The notes below the pieces were generated by a model, which was not told the DNA's origin, did no database searches, and saw only the letters and a program-made list of their open reading frames with translations. Shown here in pieces: positions 22,205 through 35,689 of a stretch of 64,000 nt of DNA. The stretch's first letter is position 1. The number at the start of each line of letters is the position of its first letter. The translations under genes and the position numbers were made by a program. Source of the DNA: Coccinella septempunctata (lineage: Eukaryota > Arthropoda > Insecta > Coleoptera > Coccinellidae); NCBI RefSeq assembly GCF_907165205.1, contig NC_058196.1, positions 26,702,501 to 26,766,500 of the forward strand, read 5' to 3'.

Positions 22205-22390
22205 GTCACAATTTCAGAAATTTCTGGAACATTTCAAAGCATTTTACAAATTTTTGGAAAATTTCAGACATTTCTGGATAATTTCAGAAATTTCTGGAAA
22301 TTTTCAGATATTTCTGAAAATTTACAGAAATTCCAGGAAATTTAACAATTTTACAAATTCATCGTGAAATTTCACATATTTCTGGGAAAT
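22205..22390. repeat. Short-period repeat, unit about 20 bp (AATTTCAGAAATTTCTGGA)
   Basis: Eight or more units of the form ATTTCAGAAATTTCTGG run head to tail with substitutions. Each unit is itself nearly palindromic (CAGAAATTTCTG). The 110-codon plus frame through it (22035-22367) translates as repeated Phe/Lys/Asn-rich peptide and is not a gene. Confidence 0.75.
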
Positions 22391-24349
22391 TAATTTTGAA
22401 ATAATCCTTATTTTTTCTTATTATTTCTCCATCATTTCTGAGATATTTCCAGTGTTAATGAATTTTTTTCGTGAAAAGTAAGGAACATACCTACAAATAA
22501 TAGTAGACTAACCCAAATAACACTTTTTAAAAGAAAGCAATAACTTCTTATCTTATGCTGTAAATATTCCAATGAATAAAAATAGCTGTGCTTATTAGGG
22601 CCAGTAGTATGAATGGTTATACAATGTTAAAAATTGGTAAATTGATTAGGCAAATGCTGGAGCCATTGTAACATAATTGAACTTCTGTTCTGATATTCAA
22701 TAATTTCGGAGTGCTAGAACCTGCGGATTGAGTTTTCTCTGAGCCCAATCAATAGATGTCACCACTTTCCAACAATACTCAAAACTGTTTTCCACAAGAG
22801 ATGGATAACTTACAAGCGAAAGTTTCTCACTGCGATAAATTCTCAAATGTTGAACATCCCCGCCATTCATCCACAATTGAATTGGAAATTCGGATTTTAC
22901 CGGAACTCAGAGCCAATGGCAGATGGCTCAGGGCCTGATGATGCATTGTGCACAGCGGGATCTCTTTGAACGCCAACCGGTCCTTCACTGCCTCAAGTGA
23001 AAACAAACGGTGTTTTAATTCATGGCGATATGATTTTAGCCTTATGGTTCGCGATAGGAGCAGAGAGACCTCTTGAACCGCTCGTGATCGTGATAAGGAT
23101 CGTCGATTTCCGATGTTGGTACGAGTGGTTTGGCAAGGTTGAGAGGAAAATGGAACAATTTTAGTGCCATCAACCTATCCAGAAGAATAAGGTTGTTTCC
23201 GTGTAAAATATGCAGATTATGTGAATTGGTAGCAAGGATAAAGATAATATTTAGGTTTGGATGTAATAAATTCATCAAATACAGGGAGATGTGGAAAGTA
23301 ATGAAATTTTAATCTTTTCTATATTTTCTTTTTTTTTAATGATCGGGTAAAAGCTTTCTTCTCTAGAGAAGCACCCTTTATGAGAGTTATGATGAATCTT
23401 GAAACTTCAAGTGTTTTCATTAATGAGAATTATTGAATAGTAATGTTTGGATATAATGTATCGTACAAATAGGAGTTCTGGGAGAACAATTATAATATTT
23501 TCATGGGCACCCTTCAGCCTTAAAATCGCTTCTGTACTCTCGAAGTGTCTGAAAGTGATTGCAATACATGAATTTAATTGACTCATTTCAAGCTTACAAT
23601 TCTCAACAAATTGTTCACATGTTTAATTGTTTTGTTATCGATTCACTGGATGTTCCTGAGGTATACGAAAGCATTAATTTCATGTTTGTGTTGAAATTGC
23701 CCCACCATGCTCGTGTAATTCTGAATGTACTCTTTTCGCTAGCACTGGCAATCTTTCCATTTAGAATAGAATCTCCTTTCCTACGTACAAATTTGAAAAT
23801 CATCGAAACAAATTAGAGTTTTCAAGAATTCGTTTGGAACAACCTCAAAACAAGGAATGAAATTTCTGAATTGAATTCGATAAGCGTACAGAAAATGCCA
23901 CGAAATTCTCCTCGTATGTTATATGGAAATTAGGTTAATAAAAGATTTATCGTACATTCCACACAAAACCGAAGCTTCCTTGCAACAACGGCACCATCAT
24001 TAGCTTTTAGCATATTCATCATATTTAGAATTCATTAAAAGATCGGATACATTAAAATATTCCACCGTGAATTCCTTGAAATGGGCGATATTCAAATGGG
24101 CTCCATGATCTAGTAGTTCCGGAGATGGCTTGTCATGATAAGATCTAAGCATCTGTTCTTCGCTAAAAGTGCTTTTAAGGAGTTTTCGAAGAACAACAGC
24201 ATGAATATGTAGGTACAAGTATGGTCGAACACGCCTCTTTCTTCTAATTTTTCTACCTTATCATATTCATTCAAGTCCTCATCTGTTCGTGAAAAAAGAA
24301 AAAACAAAAAGGTGGAAAAAAATAAAGAAAGTTTCTCCGTGGAAATATT
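22391..24349. other. Non-coding stretch, nothing recognised
   Basis: AT-rich with scattered 60-85 codon frames on both strands, none with a domain. No shared repeats found. Confidence 0.35.
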
Positions 24350-25130
24350 TTCAGTACGGCCCTGCGCGACGGACTGCGGTGTCGTACACTGTCACGTCGT
24401 TTCCGACCACCATACTGCATGAACTTCTGGAATCCGAAAACCATTTAAAGTTTAATTAATTGTTTCCTTCGGTTCAGGAGGTGTTTTCATTCATTCGAGC
24501 AGGTGGAAACGAAAAGAACGCAGTCCCAAACAAAAAAACTAAACTAATTAACAGAGCAGCAATTGAAGTCGTACACGTGTAGCATTCTTGCCCACCTTGG
24601 GGGTTACTGGAACACCGGGTTGACGATTTTAGGGGATACGGTCGTTTATTACTTATTACTTTCTAGCGTGTATGCGTTTATCCCAAGATACCCACCAAAA
24701 GGCGTTCAGTTTCATCAAGAAAAAAATTTACATTATTGCCAATGCGAGAAAGATCGGCAATATCACGACCGCGGAAGAGATTTGGCCGCTAGCAAGGCCA
24801 AAATAATTAGGTTGACGTAAATAGTCCCGACGACTGTGTTTATCCCGCACATTAGAGCTTAGACGCACGATATAAAAAGCTAATAAGCTCTCAATTGGTA
24901 CCTTAAAGCATCGTAATGATTTTTTCGTTCTCGGTCATTACGAAAGCAACGCCAAAGGTGTGAAATTAGAAGGTACACGTCCAATCGGCACATCTAATAT
25001 GCTGCCTGTTTCGTAAGACAGACGTCTGGGAGGTTGGGCTGAGGTAAAATTCATTTCGCTTGCTTTCACGATTTTCGGAGACTTATAATTATATCGGCTA
25101 TCTTTCGTACAAGGCCTCCCCTGAGACAAT
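24350..25130. other. GC-richer single-copy block with TATA-like word
   Basis: GC and CpG rise from 24350. It contains GTTTAATTAATTG near 24449 (homeodomain-type core) and TATAAAAAGC at 24871-24880, a TATA-box-like word, but no initiator or downstream exon I can defend. Candidate regulatory block or unrecognised promoter. Confidence 0.3.
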
Positions 25131-26864
25131 CACGTTGTTTTCAGACTTTCACGATCAATTTGGCTTAGATCATGAACTGGCCTTCTTATAGAAGCTCTCC
25201 AGGTCACCGTTAACATCTCTGCTATGTTTTATTGGGAGATCTAATAAGGAACTTTGTTATGTGTTATTTGTCTTTAACCATTACGATATCCCGATATTTT
25301 CTATATTTTGTAATTTGTATCTTCCAGCTCTGAAATTTTATGTTACATATCTAGTTGTCCTATATTTGGGATGTATCATTTTGATCTCATGGAGGGAGCA
25401 TGGATGTTAACGTCCTCTTTAAGGATTCTTCCAGACTTTTGAGAAATGCCAGTGGCAAACTGACGAAAGACTATGGATCTTGAAGTGATTATTTGAATGA
25501 TTCATATTTGAAATGTACCGCAGCAGCCTAATAACCGCTCCATCTATATCTGCGCTCTTTATGCTATATTTCGATGACAAAACAAGAAAGTATACGTTTC
25601 TGCTCCTTATTCTGTTCTCAATTATGGTCACCAGGGTAGAATTACCTGATATGATTGGGTATTAACCTAAATTGGAGAAGATACGATGAAAATAATTGAC
25701 GCTTCACAAAGCAAGTTAACAAAAAATTGCTCTTTGTGATATTTCAGGAAAGGCTGATACTTTCGTCTTCTGATATATTTCGCCTGGATCGAAAGAAAGT
25801 AATCACTATTTCGACTCATTATTTCTCGTGAAGTGCGGCATCAAAACAAACCCGTAACTGTCATCTGTCAAACTGTCGTATTTTTTGACGGCCGATTCAG
25901 ATATGAAGTAATGTTTGACACACTTTATACCAATTATTATGAAGTCTAAGCATAGAACTACATCGAATGAGTAATTTTGGTGCAAAATCCTGTATTTTAA
26001 TCGAAATGCTGCGTTGCCAAGCGAACGGTATTTTCGTGTATAAAATGGCCGTCAACCCAGGTATCCTAGATCATCAAATCGAATATTCCGCGTTATAATT
26101 AACTCATAACCAACTAAGTTCATTTCACACTCGATAAACTTTAATCACATGAATTACGTAAAAACCGACAGATGCACCAGCGTCTAGATTATGGAGCTGT
26201 CACTAATCAAACAAACGTGGGACCCCAGAGAGCGCGATATTAAGTCATTAAAAGTAGATTAGTAAATAGAATTGTTAATAGAACCCGTGACGAAGTCGAT
26301 GGCTGCCGGCCAAGGAGGCAGCCTCATATAACCGAGGCAGTTTTACGTTTTCGAGACAGATATAAATCGTCAGATCGCCCTACCACCATTCAGGTCACAG
26401 CCAGCTCTTGTAATCTCATAGGTCTCTCCCAACGTTCATCATTTGTCTGTGTCGGACGTTGCTCATTGATCTGGGGCTCTTGATGGTTGCCATTTATTGT
26501 AGATTGAGCCGTGGGTTGGCGAAGGACAAATGAAGTCGTTACTACGGTTACCGAAGAATTCGAGGAGGTGATCACGATCTGTTTGTAGGTTTTTGTGGGA
26601 CGATCGGCCCAGTTTGGCAAACGTAGGTTTCAAATGGTTTCTGAGATAGCTGTCGTCGCATTCAAAAATGTACAGGGTGCTCTTAACTACTGTCTGATAA
26701 TTGAGTGTTCATAGGAAGTTCTGTGTTTTCACAGTGAGCAATATTAAAAGTAAAACAGAAAAATTTTCATCGAAATATTGTAGAAAATTGTTGAAAAATG
26801 CCATATACGAGGTGTGTGTATTTTATGTACATATATTTCAAGAGGTGATTCTAGAGGTTAAAAT
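25131..26864. other. Single-copy region without a supported gene
   Basis: Mixed composition. A short palindrome GGCTGC...GCAGCC is near 26299-26320. TACAGGGTGCTC at 26670 resembles the CAGGGTG termini of nearby families, but no partner end was found. Frames here are under 80 codons without motifs. Confidence 0.3.
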
Positions 26865-26865
26865 A

Positions 26866-28369
26866 CACTGCGCAAAAAAATTAACGCACATTCTGAAAAT
26901 CTCAATTTTAATGAAAGTTAACTCTACATTGACTTTATAACTTATTTTTTATGTTCTCTCGGGTTTTGAACGAAACAAGATACATTAAATGGAAGAAAAA
27001 TTCAGGATTTCACCGAATCTTATGTGAAAGAAGAGAAATGAACAATTTTCAAAATACTGAAATGCTGATAAGTGATTTAATACTTGGTATTTCCACCCCT
27101 TGCGTTAACTACAGCTCGGCAACGACGGTTCATACTCAAAATGAGTGATCTTAAAATGTTCTGATCTAATCCTTCCCAGATTTCTCCGAGTTGGATTCCT
27201 AAGTCATTAAGAGTAGCTGGATGATTTTCTGAACTTCTCAGCCTTCTATTGAGGTTGTCTCAAACCTGCTCAATCGGATTGAGATCTGGACTTCTTGCTG
27301 GCCATTCCATTCGAGAGACTTCAACCTCTTCAAGGTACTCCTGAACGATGGGGTCTGGCATTATCGTCCATAAAAATGAAATTTTCACCAATGTATGGGG
27401 CAAATGGCACTACATGCTCTTCAAGAATGTTCCTTATATACTTATCAGCATTCATAGCTCCATTATCAACGACCACTAGGTCTGTGCGAACAGTCAAAGA
27501 TATTCCACCCCATACCATAATCGATCCTCCCCCGAAACCAGTAGTATTCAGGAAATTGCACTGAGCATATCTTTCATGTGGACATATGTATACAAGGGAA
27601 CGTCGATCACAATGGTAGAGGCAGAATCTAGACTCATCTGTGAAGAGAACTCTTTCCCAATCGGCCTCTTCCCAATGGATATGCTCTCTCGCAAAACCCA
27701 AACGCGCCCTTCGATGGGCTGAGGTAAGAGCTGGGCCTCTTGCCGCGACACGAGGCCTTAAATCATATTCTCTGAGGCGATTTCTTATTGTCTGAGTGCT
27801 AATTTGCGCCTCATGAGTTTGCTCAAGCTGAATTTGAAGGAGGAGAGCGGTTGCAAACCGTTGTCTCAACGAAGAAACTCTCAAGTAACGTTCTTGAATG
27901 GCAGTTGTTACCCGTGGTCTACCCTGTCCCGGTCTTCGGACATTCATACCTGTCTCCCTGAATCGCTGCAACATTCTGGACACACTTGTATGGGAAACTC
28001 CAAACCTTTCTGCAATTCTTGTGTATGTCCACCCTTCTTCTCGCAAAACTACCGCTTGGGCACATTCCTCTTGGGTCAAATTGCGTGTTTCGCGTTGCAT
28101 AGCGATCGAGTGTAGAAAATCAAACGAAAGAAAAACTATTGATCACTAGAATTGATCGAGAACAACTGATTTTAGAATGGAGCCAATTCATTCAAAATCT
28201 GATAATATCATCTTTTTTTATTCCTGCTGGGAAAAAACATCTGTATTGAAGAAAACCGTTGAAAGTGGATAACATATGCATGCATAATTCTGATAAAAAT
28301 AATTATCATTGAGAACACCTTCAGTTGTAGAATAAATTTGAGATCTCCATAATGTGCGTTAATTTTTTC
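26866..28369 (-). mobile_element. Tc1-type transposon, copy 1 (near full length)
   Basis: The left end is CACTGCGCAAAAAAATTAAC preceded by TA. The inverse of its inner part (GCACATTCTGAAAATCTC) appears at the right side as GAGATCTCCATAATGTGC followed by GTTAATTTTTT, giving imperfect inverted ends of about 35 bases. The right end stops after the T-run at 28369, so about the last 12 bases are missing. A transposase relic fills the interior on the minus strand. Copy 2 lies in the same orientation at 52446. Confidence 0.93.
27077..28100 (-). pseudogene. Tc1-family transposase relic, copy 1
   Basis: From the ATG at 28100 the first 250 residues are open: a helix-turn-helix (about 11-47, ending SVSRMLQRF), the GRPR linker (60-63) typical of paired DNA-binding domains, a second DNA-binding half to about 130, the first catalytic Asp in LFTDESRF (155), VWGGIS (197-201) and the second Asp in FMDDNARPH (246). 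The frame then shifts. After the shift, RMEWPARSPDLNPIEQV supplies the catalytic Glu, and the protein ends MNRRCRAVVNARGGNTKY with a stop at 27077-27079. This is a DD34E layout. The shift fits a deletion of about 11 bases at 27350: the span is 1024 nt, and 1035 would give 344 residues, a normal Tc1 length. A Trp codon after EQV has also become TGA (27260-27262). Inactive in cis. Confidence 0.95.
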
Positions 28370-29539
28370 CAATCCAACTTGGGTCTTGAAATGCAATTTG
28401 CCATAGTTTTGTCAAAATGAAAAAAAAATGGGAGTTTTCCGATAAATCGAATCGTAGGGTAATAGGGGTTGCTTTCATGAAATTATATTTTTGAGTAAGT
28501 GATCTCATTTGGATTTCAAAGAAAGAAATAGAGTCCTCAATCATTTTTGTACAAAAGGAGATAGCATTGTTACGGAGCATCATTCTCAAGAGAATAGTAA
28601 TTGACGTAACAAGTCCGGAAAATAGAGTTTTTTTGGGAGAATATAATTAAAATAGAGATGCAATTCTCTCCGGAGTGTGAATATGAGAACAATTCCTGAA
28701 TGTTTTTCTTGAAATGTTGGAGATTTTAAAGCCTTAAGGTCGACAGAATCGATTACCAAATGGGATTAAGAGCCTCTTTTGTTATAGTGGTGAATTTTTG
28801 GAGTCCACCTTTCGGTTCAAAGTTGGAAAAATACAGACGCACACAAAATGATAAAAATCGAAGGTTTTAAAGTTTTAACTCTGACTTTTGAGTTTACTCA
28901 TCCAATTCTCACAGTTCCCAGTGCCCACCTTATCGCCGTCTTTCGCGAACAGGAAATAAACTTCCGCTTCTATGCCCGATTCATTAGGAGAAGAACTTTT
29001 AATACTAACGCTCCATAACGGGATCGGTTTCTTGTTCTCCTCAATTTTTTAACGAACCCAAATTATTCGAAACATATGCAAACGACTTCCCATGCCCGCC
29101 GCATATCGGCATAAATAATACAGGATGCGCAAGAAAAAATGTGTGTGATTCCGAATTCGTAAGAATTTTCGTGTCTTCGCAGCAACGACTGTGGAAAATT
29201 TGAATATTAGACTAATTGGGACCGCTTAGGAGACGGGGCATTTGCGATTCAAATGCGAGAAACAAGCGGTCGATCCGGTTTTTTCGATGGGGCTCTATGA
29301 CAATAGCAGGAAATATGCGGGGCAATAAGCTGTGTGTTTTACAGGAGTTGTCGGACCTCACAGCGATGTGTGCGAGATGATCTTAATTTCGGCAGCGCTC
29401 TAAAACTAATAAATATCAAAAAGAAATAGCAACGGAAACTGGACTTCTTGTCATTAATCTGTAAAATCACGGTCTGAGAGGATTTCCGTTTTTTTTTTAA
29501 TCATTGGAAGGTTTGAGCTGTTTTTACGCTGATAGTTAT
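28370..29539. other. AT-rich DNA then a GC-richer block (28900-29400)
   Basis: No gene recognised. The GC-richer part has frequent CpG and no long frame. The first 500 bases are AT-rich and may include decayed repeat. Confidence 0.3.
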
Positions 29540-29584
29540 TCGTATAACTTATGAAATATTCGTACGAGTCAAAGACTCACCCTG
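29540..29584 (+). repeat. Family C right-end fragment
   Basis: CGTACGAGTCAAAGACTCAC followed by CCTG and TA is the extreme right end of family C, here without the rest of the element. Confidence 0.65.
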
Positions 29585-29585
29585 T

Positions 29586-30900
29586 AGAGTAAAGATGGAT
29601 GGTCAATCCTGGGATATCATCTCCCGAATCTCCCTAGACATTCAGATACCTGCTCTAGAACGTCCAGAAATTGATTATACCCCTTCCAAACGCCCGATAC
29701 CGAGGCATGTTCTCGCCAAAGTGATAAGCTTCCCGATCCCGGTATCCGGATTCTAAAACGGCTACCGATTCCGTGTAAAACTTCGGACCCTGCCCAGCTG
29801 ATTGCGAGCTAACGGTCGCCCAGCACGCAACGTCAGAAACGGCGTTTACCACCCCATTCCGAGGGCTGAAACAGAACGCGAGCACATGGCAGAGGGACCC
29901 TTCGCTCTAATTCTATTATCTTAATTCAAATCCTTGTTTTTCGTCCGATGTAGGAAGGGAAGTCATTAATACAACGACTAGTCGGGCTGTCTACGCCCTC
30001 ACTAGGGTTAGAAAGAGCTAGGGTCTTTTCAAGAATTTTACTTTCATAAAAAATAAAAATCTTCTATAAAAACTATGATCTCTCTCTTTTCTGTGTATTG
30101 TCTATTTCTGTAGTTTTTACTTTCAGTTCCATCTCATATTTTACAACTATTTATTATTCTTCCGTCTCGTTGTTGAAATATTCAAATCGTTTTATTCTTA
30201 TACATACATATGTATACAAAAATCAATGAATAACAATTTTAAATCGAGCTTTTAATTTAATTTACGTCAATTTTTTTCTATCAATTCATGAAAAATGTAA
30301 TTTAGTAGAATAAATTTTATTATCAACTAAATTAAATTAATTTTCAATTCGATTCGATTAAATTGCAATTAAATTCAATTTATTGAATTTCAATAAAATC
30401 ACATTGAAATTTGAAGTAAATCAAAATTAAAATTAATGGAAATTAACTAAAACTCAAAACAATTGAATCAAATTATCAAAGATATGATTTAATTCATTGG
30501 AAAAACCTTTGCTATATGCAACGAGAATTATTACTCATTTTTGGCAATTTTCTTCTTTGTTGCAAGTTATTCTTCAACTTTTTTCGTCCATTGTGTGATC
30601 ATTATATTTTGCCGGCCATTCCCCATCATACATGCAGAATAAAACGAGATCGCGAGATCGCTAATTAAAATCGTACTCATTTTCGAAACTATCGAACGCA
30701 TGCAGACCCAAATCAATGAACGCTGGGCCGAAACTACGATTTAATTAAAATAATTAATCATTAACTCGGACCGTGCACGGTCCCCCCGTACGTCCCCCCC
30801 AACCATCGAACGTAAAACTATTAATAAGCGCGAGTACCACCCGATCGGGATGGAAGACAGGGGGATGGGGGAGTTGTTCGAATCCCTGTTAACATGTCTA
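29586..30900. other. GC-richer blocks separated by AT-rich low complexity
   Basis: 29640-29990 and 30600-30900 are GC-richer. Between them, 30280-30490 is low-complexity DNA made of AATTAAATT/CAATT words. The block at 30660-30830 holds several homeodomain-type cores: CTAATTAAAATC, GATTTAATTAAAATAATTAA and AAACTATTAATAAG. The minus-strand 76-codon frame at 29655-29885 has no motif. Candidate homeodomain-bound regulatory element (inference). Confidence 0.35.
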
Positions 30901-33900
30901 TGATTTATAGCAGGGTGGGGACTCTATGCTGATTACATTGGAGCGCAAGAGCTCTTCAGCATAATGAGACATGCATATATATGTTTTATACGGTATTTGA
31001 GCCGTGAGGGCTTCTTGGACTAACAGGGATGAAAAAGAGGGGGTTCTGAGACGGCAAAATGTATGACCCTTATTTTTTATTGATTAAATTTTTATTATTA
31101 ATTTATTCATATTTTTTATTTGATTTTTTGAACAATTATAACTAATATTCGGTCAAGAAAGTGGCGAAATTGCATTATATTATTATTATTAAAACTAATA
31201 AAATGATAATGAAAAATAAGAATATAAAACAAGCTTACATTTGATATATGCAAGTATACCTAAGTATTATTATATAGAATCAACCAGGTATTTTATAAAT
31301 ACGAATTAATAATTTTTTTTCACAGCTGTTTTTATATTTTTTCTCATTAGGTTGTATATGTCGGTTAATTACAGAAATGTGGTATTCTTCAGTACCATAA
31401 CTATAATTTATGAATTTCATCGAAAAAAGCCAAATTTTTTCACCAATTTCCTAACAATTTCGTTTTTAATCTGTCAATCCAAATTTTTTTTTTTTAAAAT
31501 AAATTTTTTTTTACTTGGAAGATGAACTATCCATATTTCTATCACCATTTCTGGGGTTTTTGAGCCTCTGAATTTGCGGTAACTTTCCAAAAATCAAACA
31601 ATGTCAAGACCTACATTTTTCTTCTACAAACCATCATTGCGCAATCCCTCCAATCCAAATTAACATTCGAGACTCATTAAAACGTGAAAATATGCTAGTC
31701 CATCTGTTATAAACGTTGATGATCGATCGGAAGTATTAATATTCGTGCGGACCCTTTCAGCCAAACCAGCCGCCTAGACGGATGAAGTTGCAATGAAGAT
31801 TTCACCATATTTTTCAAACGCCATACACCGACATAACTCAAAGAACGCGGACTCGGTAATTTGGTCGGTATGGCAGTTATAAATTATGAGAGTCGGCCTT
31901 CTAACCAAAGGAAAGAAGAAAGAGATCTCTTGATTAACATGGTCCAATCTTGAAGACCGCTACTCCAACTCTGGCTGACCCTTGGCTCCTTTGTTTTGTG
32001 GGACCAAAACGGAAAGGCCACTAGGATCCACGTCTCCTAGACGCCTGTCGGGGAGGGACACGACTTACATATGTCTCGCGATGTCGTTCAATTAGGTCTA
32101 ATAGGTTATGTACGGTCGCAGGACCGTAACGGAGCGTATTTGAATTTCAAGGGTTGCAGTATGAAATAAAACATATACTTTTCCGTCATTTATATTACCT
32201 GACCAAACCAATCGTCACATAATATACGAGATAAATGATTTATATTCTTCGAAAAGCGTAGATAAGATTTTGCGTGTAACCAAAAATATAACTACACTTC
32301 AGACAAGAACTGGAGCCTTCTGACCAGGAAACTCTAATCGGCAAAACATAAATAACTTATTTCAGAGTTGCACTGTCACTGGTCGGAACGAAACTTAATC
32401 AGGTGTGAATAGCTCCCGAAGTAATTAAGAAAGTAACCCACGGCATCTTTCAGCCTATGTTAGCATTCCACCGGCCATCTAAAGATAGATACACCAAAAG
32501 ATAAACATAGACCTCCAGATATGCAGGTTTCATCATCGACCCAGGGTTGACTTTATATACACGACCATTCACATAAATCCGAACCGTTGTATTTTTTACC
32601 ATCCCACACGGATAGCTAGACAACGGAAGCAATTTCTGTACTTGACGTTTGGGATTGATGATGGGGCATTAATTATAAATGTGCCGAAGTAGACAGAACG
32701 AATGAATTCAAAATGAACAGCAGTCGCGCGATAAGCAATCAGTTTATAAACAGAAATTTTTGGCAGGAACGAAAACGAATCATTGCTAAATATAACAGGG
32801 TCTTGATTGTTGTTGTTACAATAACACCAAGAGCTTATCGGCAGCCGCAACGGTCAAATATTTGTCGATAACCTCCATTAGAGGAGGAGTAGATTACGCG
32901 GCGGAAAAATGATACCGGCAAAAGTACACATGGGCCTTGGTTTAACAAACATTCCCACGTTGTGATTGATATTAATACACCCTCCTTGGTACTAGATGAT
33001 TTAGTGAAATAATTAATTAAATCAGAATTTTCATTCTCAACTTGAGTTTTTTAAAATTTTAAAAGGAGCACACGGTAAACAAATTCTGAGCGAAATAGAA
33101 GCTATTGAAAATCTTCCAAAATCGAAGATATTTTTTCCATATTTTCTATACTATTTTCAGAAATAATTTTGACTACCTTACATTTTTTTGCGTAATTTTT
33201 TGAAATATTTAAGTAGTAAAAATAATTTTTCGAGCACGAAAATAAATTTAAAAAAATTAATCAATAAAAAAAAATTTGATTACGTAAATTTCTTCAGTCA
33301 ACCCTACTGTGATAATTTCATCATAATATATTGAATTGAATACAAGAAACTTTTTCAAAAATCATTTGAGGAATATCCACCGTTCTTATATTATGGCTTA
33401 GATTGCAAATTGAATTTTGCTTTTTTTGAGTGGATTCAGAATATTGCAGGATTTTTAGCAGAATGAAAAATTAGAATTGAAAAGACATTTCATTTATTCA
33501 CTTCGACATTGGGTATCGGAAAATCCGATGAAATAAATTTTAACCTATTTGGAAAGTTCAAAAATGCGATAAATAATTTTGAATGAAAATAAATTTTTCG
33601 AAAACTGTTGAAGACTGAGGACCATAGATTACACATTTATACATTAAGTTCAGCTATTGGTGGTTTATCATATTTGAGGAATAATTTCAGAGAATTAAAA
33701 AAAATCAGATTCGTCAGGAAAAAAAACGAAAAATGTGGTCTGATGATATTCGAGGGCAGTTATATTTTCAAAAAATTTATTAGTCCACGTTTTTTATTGT
33801 AAATATCAAATTTTTGCTGAATAATAATTCACCAAAAAATAAAAAATATTATTCAATTCCAAATTCATTTTTTCTCGTCGCAAATTTCGTCTGATCATAT

Positions 33901-34649
33901 TCTCGTCCTTTTTAAGTAACTAATAAATAAAATATATAAATAATAAATAAATGCGAATCGAATTGATTTTTCCTGGGATTTTTCATATTTTCCACGTATT
34001 AGTCTACGTCTGTCCTGATTTTTTATATTACTTCATTGTTTTTATCTATTCAGCGTGAAACTGGTAATTGAATGAATTTCTTAATCGAAGGCTTCATTGT
34101 CGATTTTTAATTTTTTTATAACATAAATGCAAAACGATATTTAGATTCTTAGGTTCCACCATAAAATTGTCGGAATGATATTGTATAAAATATAATTTTT
34201 TAGGGGGGAAAACCTAAAGCGGATTTTCCACACTTGTTGCTGAGTTCATTTTCCTTTATGTCTGCTAATTTTTTCGTTCTTTCTGATCTGCCTAAGATAT
34301 AAGCGAATAATCAAGTAGTGTTTATCTCAATATTCATCTCATTAATAGCTTCAAGGCCCTCAGATTCCATACATTGGGTCAAGAGATGGGTTATTAATAT
34401 AAATTAATTAAACATTAATGAAAAATAATATTTCGAATCTTATGATAATGATTTTGTGTGAATTAACACTTCTCAAGTTCATTTTCCTTCATATCGATAC
34501 AATAATCCTGGTATATTCTTCGATTTTTCTGATCTGCATAAGATATAATCGAATTATGTTAACATTCAAAGCTGCAGTCCCCATATTTCATAAATTGACT
34601 GAGAGTTTCGTACTTAACGTTACTCTGATTAAAATAATCTAACCGACAC
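30901..34649. other. Long AT-rich region with two GC-richer islands (31680-32130, 32480-32900)
   Basis: 30901-31650 and 33000-34640 are very AT-rich. The islands have no recognisable exon. GATTTATAGC (about 30902) and TGATTTATAT (32236) are Hox/Exd-like words. No element of the defined repeat families was found here, making it the longest repeat-poor stretch of the window. Confidence 0.3.
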
Positions 34650-35600
34650 TCATTGCTCCAAATGACAAACGCAGATCCTCGCGGATGCAAATGAATCCAT
34701 GCATCTCAATTGTCAATCCGCTTTAAATTCAGTAAACCAGTTTGGGCATTACATAAGCTCGTCCCCTTCACACTTACACGGACGAAGTGTAACAATGTAC
34801 AATAGCCTACGTAAAACCGTGTCCTGACGGACCCGTTCAACCCTACGCGGCCCGATTCGGTTATCAGGAAGACATGTCAATTAAGATTATTAGCGTCGCG
34901 TACGACCACACAAGAAGCCTGGACTCGAAACGGACCTTTACCTTGAATCTAGCATGCGAAATCCTCATTTTAGCGGCTATCCCCGTCGAAGGACCACAAA
35001 CCACCATAAACGACCTTAGTAGTTACGAACTCAACGCACTGCAACACAGACGACGCGGAGGACCATCGGCGGGAAACTTGGCGCGAAACTTGACCGCGGA
35101 CTGCGACGTTTGACGGCCCGACTGACCTGTCAAATTCGAAAAACATGTGAAAGTCGCGCGGCGCGATACAGAGGGACGTCTGTGTCGTGGACGGTCGGTT
35201 TGCACTGCCAGCGGATTGGTGGAACGAGGTTGTAATAGTGCTGGCAAGCTTGTCAGCGTTTCAAACATCACCGCGAGAGAGCGAGGCGCACGCACACGAC
35301 GTCGCTCCCTCTCCGTCACGCAGACGGACGGGGAACTATGATGTTGGCCCCCTTTTTCCGTGCAGTCCGTCATGCCGGTTGCACTAAAAGGCTCAACCTC
35401 CTACCCCCCGAGCATCGGCACCCCGCGTCATAATTCTTGCGCCACTTACTGCATCACAATGCTCTCGTACGCGAAGAGCGGAGACAAAATAAGAGGCGGA
35501 TATGGTCGCGAATGCGATGAAATTTCTATTGCCCATCCGTCTCAGAGTTGCTATAAATACGGGGACGGTTGACGGCGGTCCTGATGGATTGAAAGTTTAA
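34650..35600. other. Largest GC-richer block, with TATA-like word
   Basis: About 950 bases of raised GC with dense CpG. It contains a GAGAGAGCGAGGCGCACGCA tract (about 35275) resembling GAGA-factor sites, and TATAAATA at 35552-35559 followed by a GC-rich segment, a possible core promoter. Frames of 64-116 codons are open on both strands and in several registers at once, so none is convincing. Could be a promoter plus 5' exon of an unrecognised transcript, or a conserved regulatory element. Confidence 0.35.
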
Positions 35601-35689
35601 CGGCGGATGAATGGGAATTAGGATGAATTTATGTCGAAGTAGCGACGGATTTAAATTCGAACGGAAGATGAGGGAACCGTTGAAACAAT

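Noticed and set aside
22035..22367. 110-codon plus-strand frame
   Set aside because: Most of it is translation of the 20-bp AATTTCAGAAATTTCTGGA repeat.
34874..35387. Possible coding exon in the GC-rich block
   Set aside because: Four overlapping frames on both strands are open at once; low stop density explains them and none has a domain.
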